Source: Candidatus Aminicenantota bacterium (GTDB lineage Bacteria > Acidobacteriota > Aminicenantia > Aminicenantales > Aminicenantaceae). Taken from it: DNA of 12,009 bases. Location: NCBI GenBank assembly GCA_030673995.1, contig DAOUYU010000033.1, positions 1 to 12,009 of the forward strand. Reading direction: 5' to 3'. Below are positions 6,381-12,009 of this stretch, one piece after another (positions within the stretch are counted from its first letter, which is position 1; the number at the start of each line of letters is the position of its first letter). A program made the position numbers and the translations under genes. The notes beneath the pieces were generated by a model. It saw only the letters and a list, made by a program, of their open reading frames with translations, did not search any database and was not told the DNA's origin.

Positions 6381-7664
6381 ATGAAAAAAAGAAAAAAAAG
6401 GCAAATGGACGAACAGGAAGAAACAGGGACATGGAAAAAAGGGGACAGAAAAAAAGGGGACAGGCTACTTTTTCTGAAAAAAAGGGATATAGACCTCAAT
6501 AAGCTAGAATTAAAGAAGAAAAAGTTGCCTGTCCCCTTTTTTTCAAGAAATATTCCAAAAGAAGATGGAAAGAACCAGACTGTAATCCTTGTTCTTTTTG
6601 CCTTGAGTTTATTGTTTTTTGGGCTGGCTAAGTTGGTTCCTTTAGGAAAGGGAGATGCCGTAAAAGGAGAGATGCTCCGTGCTTCTGAAATCATGGCCGA
6701 AGCATCGAACATTATAAAAAAATTTCAGAAGGCGAATGGGATTATTCCTGACAGAAAGAGTGATTTAAACCAGACAGGCCTCATCGGCCTTGAATTTTCT
6801 CCTATTACAACATCCATCGGGAGCCTTGAAGCGAAAAGAACCACTGTCGATCCCAATTTTGCTGCTCTCGTTGTCTTCTTGATGAAAGAGGCAGGAGTAA
6901 AAAAAGGAGATGCGATCGCAGTGGGAGCTTCAGGTTCTTTTCCTGCCTTGATTCTGGCTGTGTTTTCAGCAGCGAAGGCCATGGATTTAAGACCTCTTGT
7001 CATTTGTTCTCTTGGATCATCTCAGTGGGGAGCCAACATGCCTGCTTTTCATTGGCTTCACATACAGAATTGCCTTTTAGATGCAGGGACACTTACTGCC
7101 AAACCGATTGGGCTTTCTTTAGGAGGAGAGAAAGATACAGGAGAAGACATGAGCTTCGAGGGGCGCTCCTTACTCGAGAAAGATATCATAGAGAGTGGAA
7201 TATATTTTTTTCGTGAGCCTGACTTGAGAAGGAATGTCGAGGCGAAAATGTGCCTCTATGAAGAGAAAGCAGGGCATGATAAGATCAAAGCCTTTGTCAA
7301 CGTGGGAGGAAGCTGGTCAAACATGGGAGAAGATGCGCAGGTCTTAAAGCTAAAACCAGGTCTTTCTAAAATCAAGACGTTTCCGCCAGTGGAAAAAAGA
7401 GGAATTCTTTATGAGATGGCTGCTCGAAAAGTCCCGGTGATTCATCTCCTCTATATCAAAGGACTTGTGCGGAAATATGGTCTTGTATGGGATCCTGTTC
7501 CTCTTCCCGAGCCCGGAGAAGGGAAAATATATCAACTCGCCAAGGAAAAACAAGCAGCCTTTCTTTTCCTTGCCGTTATATATTTTCTACTCGTGATACT
7601 TGTTTTATTTTTACAAAGAGGAAAGCTGTTCTCTTTTTTTTCTTTTGGCTTTGTCCCAAAGTGA
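6381..7664 (+). CDS. pgsW: Poly-gamma-glutamate system protein, PgsW-like
   Basis: The 427-residue product has a very basic N-terminus, a membrane segment at about 67-88, a soluble domain at about 95-385 and a second membrane segment at about 391-411. The soluble domain includes EFSPITTSIGSLEAKRTTVDPNFAALV (138-164), VGASGSFPALILAVFSAAKAMDL (181-203), SLGSSQWGANMP (210-221) and FVNVGGSWSNMG (305-316). Position after pgsBC and this topology match the 'poly-gamma-glutamate system protein' family seen beside PgsB/PgsC in Gram-negative-type bacteria; its biochemical role is not established. The SGS motif at 184-186 recalls an active-site or phosphate loop, but this is only suggestive. Residues 23-55 are encoded by a repeat hairpin (6449-6543), so the true start may be TTG 6525 (codon 49), which would keep both membrane segments. 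Confidence 0.8.
   Translation: MKKRKKRQMDEQEETGTWKKGDRKKGDRLLFLKKRDIDLNKLELKKKKLPVPFFSRNIPKEDGKNQTVILVLFALSLLFFGLAKLVPLGKGDAVKGEMLRASEIMAEASNIIKKFQKANGIIPDRKSDLNQTGLIGLEFSPITTSIGSLEAKRTTVDPNFAALVVFLMKEAGVKKGDAIAVGASGSFPALILAVFSAAKAMDLRPLVICSLGSSQWGANMPAFHWLHIQNCLLDAGTLTAKPIGLSLGGEKDTGEDMSFEGRSLLEKDIIESGIYFFREPDLRRNVEAKMCLYEEKAGHDKIKAFVNVGGSWSNMGEDAQVLKLKPGLSKIKTFPPVEKRGILYEMAARKVPVIHLLYIKGLVRKYGLVWDPVPLPEPGEGKIYQLAKEKQAAFLFLAVIYFLLVILVLFLQRGKLFSFFSFGFVPK
6449..6543. repeat. REP-type inverted repeat inside the pgsW coding region
   Basis: The left arm 6449-6473 (AAAAAAAGGGGACAGGCTAC plus T-run) and right arm 6519-6543 (AAAAAGTTGCCTGTCCCC plus T-run) are reverse complements over 25 bases with one mismatch, around a 45-nt loop. 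A further partial copy, AAAAAAGGGGACAG, lies just upstream at 6435-6448. The 'GGGGACAGGC' core ending in homopolymer runs is typical of REP-like repeats. Unusually, it lies in frame within an ORF and adds a lysine-rich segment. Confidence 0.8.
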
Positions 7665-7732
7665 CAGGGTGCAGTGATATGTTTATTTTTTTATGTGTCA
7701 TTTTTAATGGACTGGCTCTTTATTTAATTTTA

Positions 7733-7741
7733 TGCTATAAA
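7733..7741 (+). promoter_or_regulatory. Possible extended -10 promoter before the SH3/barrel gene
   Basis: TGCTATAAA (TG at 7733, TATAAA 7736-7741) is preceded 17 bp upstream by TGGCTC (7713-7718), a weak -35. It would start transcription near 7748, about 80 nt before the ATG at 7829. The 164-bp gap after pgsW and the strong ribosome-binding site make separate transcription plausible. Confidence 0.35.
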
Positions 7742-7828
7742 TTCATGTCGAAAAACAGAGCCTGGTGTTTTAGAAAGAGATCCCAAAACATTATCAAGGA
7801 TATGACCCACCGGAAAAAGGAGAATTCG

Positions 7829-8716
7829 ATGTTTCTGGAAAAATTTTTTAAAAGAAAAAATTTGGCGTTGGTCTTAGGAATTTTTATGTTTCTATCTGCT
7901 GTTGGAATAAGCCAGGCCGAAGACATAAAAGTCAGGATTAGAGTAAGGAGAGCAAACGTAAGGGAAAAACCCAGTCTCAGGAGCGATATCGTCGCTCAGG
8001 TGAGGAGGGGAAGAATTCTCCTGGTGGAGCGAAAAGAGGGGGAGTGGTATCGTGTTCGTTTACCCTTAAAACTCGAAGGATATTCCCTCCCTGGATATAT
8101 CCATCAGAGCATTGTTGATGAGGTAGGAAAAGATGTTCCTGTTTCAGAGGATAAGATTTTGGAGAGAACGCATTCGGACTTTATTTATAAATACAGGGCT
8201 GGTGTAGGGGTGGGATTAGCTTTGCCCTCAGAAAAGGATTATGGCAGTGGGATTAAATTCGGTGGGATTTTCCATTATAAAATTAGCGACAGAGTCAATC
8301 TTGAGTTTGTGATTCAGGCTTTCCGAAGCAGTGTGGCAGACAATCCAGAAAAATTGGGCGAGGGAAAGTTGAGGGTTTTGCCCATTCAGTTGAGTGTTCA
8401 AGGCCGTTTTCCCCTAAAGGATCAGCTTATTCCTTATGCTGGTGGAGGCATTGGTTATTATTTAAATAGTTATTTATTTGAAGGAGTAAAGGTTCCAGAA
8501 AGAGATGAGAAAGTAAGAAATGCCTTGGGATTTCATTTTGGAGGTGGGGTAGATTATTTCTTTAGTGAGAATATAGCTGCAAACCTTGATATGAGGTACT
8601 GCATAGTGAAGACAAGCGGGCTCTTTACTTTTAATGGAGCTGGCGAGGATATAGAGATAGAAGATATAAATTTAAATTCTTTTATGCTGGGTTTAGGATT
8701 TAAGTATTTCTTCTAA
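7829..8716 (+). CDS. Secreted SH3-domain protein with C-terminal outer-membrane beta-barrel
   Basis: The 295-residue product starts at ATG 7829, supported by AAGGAG (7817-7822) six bases upstream and by a signal peptide that ends ISQA before EDIKV (cleavage after about residue 30). The frame is open further upstream to 7487, but that part overlaps pgsW and is not protein-like. Residues about 33-97 are a bacterial SH3 domain (RANVREKPSLRSDIVAQVRRG, GEWYRVRLP, GYIHQSIV), commonly a peptidoglycan-binding fold. From about 121 to the end the sequence alternates as amphipathic strands rich in G/Y/F (AGVGVGLALP, YAGGGIGYY, FHFGGGVDYFFSENIAANLDMRY, FMLGLGFKYFF) and ends in Phe, as expected of a small OmpA/OprF-like barrel recognised by BAM. 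Coming after pgsBCW, it may anchor or export the polymer; that role is inferred only. Confidence 0.82.
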   Translation: MFLEKFFKRKNLALVLGIFMFLSAVGISQAEDIKVRIRVRRANVREKPSLRSDIVAQVRRGRILLVERKEGEWYRVRLPLKLEGYSLPGYIHQSIVDEVGKDVPVSEDKILERTHSDFIYKYRAGVGVGLALPSEKDYGSGIKFGGIFHYKISDRVNLEFVIQAFRSSVADNPEKLGEGKLRVLPIQLSVQGRFPLKDQLIPYAGGGIGYYLNSYLFEGVKVPERDEKVRNALGFHFGGGVDYFFSENIAANLDMRYCIVKTSGLFTFNGAGEDIEIEDINLNSFMLGLGFKYFF

Positions 8717-8718
8717 TA

Positions 8719-8862
8719 CCTGGATTATTCATAAAAAATGCCGACAGAAAAAAGAGGAACTAAAAAAAAGGCAATCCCCTTGATATACTGAAAAAACAAA
8801 ATAATGTGCTTATTTCATAGATATTGATTATTGGTGTCGGCAGTTTTTATGAATAATCCAGG
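8719..8862. mobile_element. Intact MITE-like element (copy 3) filling a convergent gene gap
   Basis: The element is 144 bp with 28-base terminal inverted repeats: 8719-8746 begins CCTGGATTATTCATAAAAAA and 8835-8862 is its reverse complement with one mismatch. The 88-bp AT-rich interior has no ORF and is related to that of the copy at 4353-4606. It starts two bases after the stop of the SH3/barrel gene and ends directly against the stop codon of the EEP-Omp85 gene (8863-8865). As RNA from either strand it could form a long stem with a large loop and so act as a terminator or 3'-end stabiliser for both genes. No clear target-site duplication is seen. Confidence 0.85.
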
Positions 8863-11085
8863 CTAAAATATGTGCTCAAAATTAAAGAAGAATCCGGTCG
8901 TATCTTTTCCGAATCCCATATCCACCCTCACAACAAAAGTATCCATATAAAATCTTAATCCTATCATCGGATTCGTCGCCCAACTGCTGAGGTTGAGGTC
9001 TGCTTTTTTGAGAGAACTCCACATTTTTCCTGCGTCATAGCCAACAACACCTCCAAAACGCCAAAAAAGAGGAAAGCGGAGTTCTGCGTTGACAACTGCA
9101 GAAGTTTTTCCTAGAAAACGGTCCTGCGGATAGCCGCGGAGAGTTCTGCTCCCGCCAATGGGCAGAAGAACTTGGACAGGGAGGTTGTCTCCGATTAAAT
9201 TCTGCAATCCCACTCGCCACGCCAGCACTGTCTTCGGGTAGAACAGCGTATAATAATGTTGGAACCAGAAAGTCAGCTTTGTAAAATTTACATTGTTCAG
9301 GCCTGTCTTTGGTGCGAACTCGGCTTCTCCCTGAAGGACAAGTCCGTTCGAGGGATTTATAAAACTGTTTCTTGTATCATATCTCAAGTTTGTAAAAAGA
9401 GAGGCCACATTGACACGCTCCCTGTTGAGTTCGGGTTCGAGAACGGCAAGACCGTTGTTTTTCTCAAAGTTGAAATTCCTGATCGTTTTATAGCTTGTTC
9501 CAATCTGGCCCACCAGATATGGCGAAAAACCTCTGCTTAAAGTCAGGCGTAATTCAACAGGCTCTTTGGTATAATATTCTCTGTCCTCAAATTTCGAATT
9601 GTTTCCAATCCCGAAGAAACTGTTTTTAATCCACTTGTCGTAATCAAGCAATAGATCAAACGCTATCGGATAGATTTTTCCCTGCCGCCGTTCAAAATCA
9701 GGCAAGGAAAAGATGAACCGGTACCAACGCTCTCCTTTTGTACTGTTAAAAACCACCAGATCAAACGACTCGTTCATATTCAGCGGGTTTAAGTAAAACA
9801 TCTTTGCCCCATACCCAAAACCGACATTTGTGTCGTACATAAGGATTGGCAGAAAATCCAGTTTTGCTTTGACAAGAGGAGTCACACCAGCAAATTCTTT
9901 AGGGGATGTTTTAAGGACACCTTCCAGATCGATCTCGGCTAAAACGCCATAATGGTCTGAGGCCTGAACTCCATTCAGCGAAGAATCAAGGACAATATTA
10001 CAAAAATCGACACACTTTGAGTCAAAGTGGTGGCTGAGAAATATATAATCGATGCGTCTTGCTGTCTTTGCTCCCATTGAACTCAAAAGGTCATATCCTT
10101 CCCAGGAAATACCTTTGGCATTTGTAGGCCTTAAAGAGAATGAAATGTTCATGTTATCAGCAGGATCCCAGCTGTAAAGGCGGTGAGAGCTTGTCGATGG
10201 AAAGACGTCAAAAAACCCGGATGATTGAAACAACTGTATTGCCGGAGAGTTTGGGGTAGCATTAAAATCACCTGCAGCGATAACAGGTGATCCGGGTGGA
10301 AGCTTTGAAAGAAACTTCACTAACTTTTTTGTTTCATCTGCCTGCCTTTTCATCCTTTTTTCCCAGCTCTGTATCGCCTCCGTATACTCATTCTTGCTTA
10401 TCTTGTTTTCTTCAACAAGATTTTTAAACTGACTGGCCAGGTAAGAATCTTTCGGAGGAGTGGAAACAAGATGAATATTCACAAGATAAACGGGGGTATC
10501 GTGAAAAATTATTTTTCCTACAACAGCAAATATGGATTCATCAAAATGAAACGTGATCGCGTCACCATAAAGGCCAAACGAACCTGAGAGTTTCCACACA
10601 TCCTCTTTTTTGAGGTTGAGTGAACGCCGGGCAAGAATGGCCGTCCCTTCCTTAAAGTTTGTGGGAATTCCTATAGGTCCGAATTTAATCCCTGCAATAC
10701 ACACTTGGTGTATCCTATCAAAGCCGATCGATTTTGCGAGTTTGGCTGAATATCTTGCGACCGGGTTTGCCTCTTGAACAAAAATTACGTCAGGATCGAT
10801 TTTTCTAATCTGGGTGAGAAGAGCTTGATACCGCAAATTCCGCCGCTCGGCAGATTCGTATTCACCCATTCGAAAGGTTCCCTTATAGTCCAGGCCAGAC
10901 CAGACATTGATTGTAAGAATACGTAAATTTGTCTTTTCATTTGAAAAAGCATTATGTGCACTAACTAAAAGAATACTTAAGAAAAGAAAAACAAAAAAAG
11001 TATTCCCGGCGAAATTCCGCAGAAATTGAGAAGCCCAACACCTTTCATTTTTTTCCCTGATCTTGTTCACTTTTCCCCCCTGCAT
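8863..11085 (-). CDS. Secreted EEP-superfamily (endonuclease/exonuclease/phosphatase) domain fused to an Omp85-type outer-membrane barrel
   Basis: This is a 740-residue protein. A signal peptide with hydrophobic core at about 29-43 precedes an EEP domain (about 53-386) with its catalytic series intact: N60 (ILTINVW), E105 (VQEAN), H205 (NIHL), D273/N275 (AGDFNATPNS), D346 (RIDYIFLS) and D377-H378 (ASDHYGVLAEI). The family cleaves phosphodiesters or phosphomonoesters with Mg2+ (DNase I, sphingomyelinase, inositol phosphatases); the substrate cannot be read here. Residues about 400-740 form a bacterial-surface-antigen/Omp85 barrel with IGGSRTLRGYPQDRFLG, containing the conserved RGY (650-652), and a C-terminal HIF. 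No POTRA domain is visible between the two parts. The ATG at 11085 has AAGG upstream; GTG 11070, behind a GGGGGGA run, is a good alternative. It has its own promoter. Confidence 0.9.
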   Translation of the reverse strand: MQGGKVNKIREKNERCWASQFLRNFAGNTFFVFLFLSILLVSAHNAFSNEKTNLRILTINVWSGLDYKGTFRMGEYESAERRNLRYQALLTQIRKIDPDVIFVQEANPVARYSAKLAKSIGFDRIHQVCIAGIKFGPIGIPTNFKEGTAILARRSLNLKKEDVWKLSGSFGLYGDAITFHFDESIFAVVGKIIFHDTPVYLVNIHLVSTPPKDSYLASQFKNLVEENKISKNEYTEAIQSWEKRMKRQADETKKLVKFLSKLPPGSPVIAAGDFNATPNSPAIQLFQSSGFFDVFPSTSSHRLYSWDPADNMNISFSLRPTNAKGISWEGYDLLSSMGAKTARRIDYIFLSHHFDSKCVDFCNIVLDSSLNGVQASDHYGVLAEIDLEGVLKTSPKEFAGVTPLVKAKLDFLPILMYDTNVGFGYGAKMFYLNPLNMNESFDLVVFNSTKGERWYRFIFSLPDFERRQGKIYPIAFDLLLDYDKWIKNSFFGIGNNSKFEDREYYTKEPVELRLTLSRGFSPYLVGQIGTSYKTIRNFNFEKNNGLAVLEPELNRERVNVASLFTNLRYDTRNSFINPSNGLVLQGEAEFAPKTGLNNVNFTKLTFWFQHYYTLFYPKTVLAWRVGLQNLIGDNLPVQVLLPIGGSRTLRGYPQDRFLGKTSAVVNAELRFPLFWRFGGVVGYDAGKMWSSLKKADLNLSSWATNPMIGLRFYMDTFVVRVDMGFGKDTTGFFFNFEHIF

Positions 11086-11127
11086 GATTCTACCTTACAA
11101 ATTATACCATTGTAACTATTTTTTTGC

Positions 11128-11156
11128 TTTATACCACAGCAAAAGAGCAGAGTCAA
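11128..11156 (-). promoter_or_regulatory. Sigma-70-type promoter for the EEP-Omp85 gene
   Basis: On the minus strand TTGACT (11151-11156) and TATAAA (11128-11133) are 17 bp apart, giving a start near 11121 and a leader of about 36 nt to ATG 11085. A second, perfect TATAAT lies closer to the gene (11101-11106) but lacks a good -35. Confidence 0.6.
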
Positions 11157-11157
11157 A

Positions 11158-11203
11158 AGCTTGTTTATCCATGTTTATCCAGCTTGTTTATCCACTCTAT
11201 CCA
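11158..11203 (+). repeat. Iterated decamers between divergent promoters
   Basis: TGTTTATCCA occurs three times (11162-11171, 11172-11181, 11185-11194), with a degenerate fourth, TCTATCCA, at 11196-11203. The 14-mer AGCTTGTTTATCCA occurs twice (11158-11171 and 11181-11194), 23 bp apart. The array exactly occupies the space between the two divergent -35 boxes (ending 11156 and starting 11209), as expected of a shared regulator-binding site. The TTATCCA core also resembles part of a DnaA box. Confidence 0.65.
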
Positions 11204-11208
11204 ATCTA

Positions 11209-11237
11209 TTGACAAAATTCCATGTTAATGTTATAAA
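11209..11237 (+). promoter_or_regulatory. Strong sigma-70-type promoter for the winged-helix/nucleotidyltransferase pair
   Basis: A perfect TTGACA (11209-11214) is followed after 17 bp by TATAAA (11232-11237). Transcription would start near 11244, about 41 nt before ATG 11285, right at the edge of the palindrome at 11246-11261. Confidence 0.7.
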
Positions 11238-11245
11238 CAAAATAA

Positions 11246-11261
11246 TTGGTTATATAACCAA
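11246..11261 (+). promoter_or_regulatory. Palindromic operator candidate over the transcript start
   Basis: TTGGTTATATAACCAA is a perfect 16-bp palindrome just downstream of the -10. AATTGG recurs at 11265-11270 as a possible third half-site. The position suits a repressor operator, most likely bound by the winged-helix protein encoded next to it (autoregulation, inferred). Confidence 0.6.
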
Positions 11262-11284
11262 ATTAATTGGTGTTTAAATTAGTA

Positions 11285-11614
11285 ATGTTTAAGCCTCTAT
11301 TTGGATCTGAAAAAAAAGGAAAAATTCTTTTATATCTTTACTCAAATAGAGAAGCATATCCAACAGAAATTGCTAAAGCGTTCAAATTTTATCTAAATGC
11401 TGTTCAAAATCAGTTGTTGAATATGGAAAGAGATGGAATTCTTTACAGCAGACTCAAAGGAAAAGTCAGATTATTTGGAATAAATCCCAGGTACCCATTC
11501 AATAAAGAATTAGTAGCAATTCTTGAAAAAGCATTGGATTTTGTTTCCAAAGAAGAAAAAGAGAAGCTTTATACGCCCAGATTAAGGCCCCGACGGACCG
11601 GGAAACCTTATTAA
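11285..11614 (+). CDS. Small winged-helix DNA-binding protein (possible antitoxin/regulator of the downstream nucleotidyltransferase)
   Basis: From ATG 11285 the protein has 109 residues and opens MFKPLFGSEKKGKILLYLY, the usual start of small winged-helix regulators that precede nucleotidyltransferase genes. A helix-turn-helix follows at about 26-52 (YPTEIAKAFKFYLNAVQNQLLNMERDGIL), then a wing (YSRLKGKVRLFGINPRYPFNKEL). The C-terminal tail is basic (RLRPRRTGKPY). TTG 11267 and GTG 11270 in the same frame are less likely because they overlap the operator and add atypical residues. No Shine-Dalgarno site precedes any of the three starts. The gene ends 11 bp before the next ORF. Autoregulation through the palindrome at 11246-11261 is likely. 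Confidence 0.75.
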   Translation: MFKPLFGSEKKGKILLYLYSNREAYPTEIAKAFKFYLNAVQNQLLNMERDGILYSRLKGKVRLFGINPRYPFNKELVAILEKALDFVSKEEKEKLYTPRLRPRRTGKPY

Positions 11615-11625
11615 GATAAAAACAC

Positions 11626-12009
11626 ATGCAAATAAAAGGTCTTTCATTAAAAGATTTTGCTATCTTCATTTCCGACTTCTTATCCAAGAATGGTATCGAT
11701 ACGGTTCTTTCAGGCGGGGCCTGTGTTTCAATTTACACAAACAATAAATATATTTCCTACGACTTGGATTTTGTGCTCATTTCATCTGATGACCAGAAAA
11801 AAGTAAAAAACATTTTACTAGAGATTGGATTCTATGAAGAGGACAGATACTTTAAACACAAAGATACGGAATATTTTTTAGATTTTGTCTCTCCACCACT
11901 ATCAGTGGGGAAAGAACCTGTAAAAGAAATTTCAGAGATAAAAAAGGAAGGCCGTACTTTAAAACTCTTATCCGTGACTGATTGTGTGAAAGACCGTTTA
12001 GCAGCATAT
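11626..12009 (+). CDS. Nucleotidyltransferase-fold protein (DUF6036/AbiEii-like), 3' truncated by window
   Basis: The frame is open from ATG 11626 to the window end (128 residues, incomplete). It shows the nucleotidyltransferase signature: VLSGGACVSIYTNNKYISYDLDFVL, with the GG(x)S turn and the D-x-D pair (SYDLDF) that bind metal and nucleotide. It ends with LLSVTDCVKDRLAAY, a motif shared by the DUF6036-type nucleotidyltransferases. Such proteins occur in toxin-antitoxin-like or phage-defence pairs with a winged-helix partner; the toxin modifies RNA or protein in characterised relatives such as AbiEii/MenT. The 11-bp gap from the upstream gene indicates one operon. No strong ribosome-binding site is visible. 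Whether it is toxic or a housekeeping enzyme cannot be judged from the fragment. Confidence 0.78.
   Translation, partial: MQIKGLSLKDFAIFISDFLSKNGIDTVLSGGACVSIYTNNKYISYDLDFVLISSDDQKKVKNILLEIGFYEEDRYFKHKDTEYFLDFVSPPLSVGKEPVKEISEIKKEGRTLKLLSVTDCVKDRLAAY

Noticed and set aside
7655..7705. Rho-independent terminator after pgsW
   Set aside because: AAAGTGACA and TGTCATTTTT can pair, but the stem is AT-rich, includes a G-U pair and closes a loop of over 30 nt; too weak to call.
7487..7828. Upstream extension of the SH3/barrel ORF
   Set aside because: It overlaps the end of pgsW out of frame, is not protein-like, and would bury the clear signal peptide that starts at 7829 behind a good ribosome-binding site.
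9256..9540. 94-codon plus-strand ORF opposite the Omp85 barrel
   Set aside because: Antisense to well-conserved barrel coding sequence, with no family resemblance and no ribosome-binding site.
11158..11203. DnaA-box cluster or plasmid-type iterons (replication origin)
   Set aside because: The repeats share only TTATCCA with the DnaA box (TTATCCACA), no dnaA/dnaN/rep gene is near, and the position between two promoters is better explained by gene regulation.

Overview
The window comes from a diderm (Gram-negative-type) bacterium with AT-rich intergenic DNA. Two predicted outer-membrane barrel proteins with signal peptides show this, and the clear promoters match the sigma-70 consensus (TTGACx-17-TATAAA). 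The mix of a poly-gamma-glutamate locus, a giant GGDEF/AAA/HEAT protein, enzyme-Omp85 fusions and many small palindromic repeats resembles genomes of uncultivated environmental lineages such as Aminicenantes-like Acidobacteriota. That placement is a guess; nothing here fixes the taxon.

Layout: (1) 1-470 (+), the C-terminal part of a PLP-dependent class V aminotransferase. (2) 490-4017 (-), an 1175-residue protein with an N-terminal diguanylate-cyclase (GGDEF-type) domain, an AAA/STAND-type ATPase and C-terminal HEAT-like repeats; it has a good promoter at 4121-4149. (3) 4018-4622, a 605-bp gene-free stretch packed with repeats: a truncated copy and a full copy of a small inverted-repeat element, the full copy interrupted by a 108-bp GC-rich structured element. 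(4) 4623-7664 (+), a poly-gamma-glutamate (PGA) synthesis cluster: pgsB (apparently starting at ATT), overlapping pgsC, and a pgsW-like membrane protein carrying a REP-type hairpin inside its coding sequence. (5) 7829-8716 (+), a secreted SH3-domain protein with a C-terminal outer-membrane beta-barrel. (6) 8719-8862, a second intact inverted-repeat element that exactly fills the gap between two convergent genes. (7) 8863-11085 (-), an endonuclease/exonuclease/phosphatase (EEP) domain fused to an Omp85-type barrel. (8) 11086-11284, a divergent control region with two face-to-face promoters, three iterated decamers between them, and a palindrome over the start of the rightward transcript. (9) 11285-12009 (+), a small winged-helix protein followed by a nucleotidyltransferase-fold protein cut by the window end; this looks like a toxin-antitoxin-type pair.

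Functionally, PgsB and PgsC would polymerise glutamate at the inner membrane. PgsW is an inner-membrane partner of such systems in bacteria without the Bacillus pgsA arrangement. The adjacent SH3/barrel protein is a candidate outer-membrane or cell-wall component of the same system. The most unusual items are the small inverted-repeat element family with its nested insertion, the EEP-Omp85 fusion without visible POTRA domains, the ATT start of pgsB placed directly behind a mobile-repeat end, and the repeat hairpin translated within pgsW.
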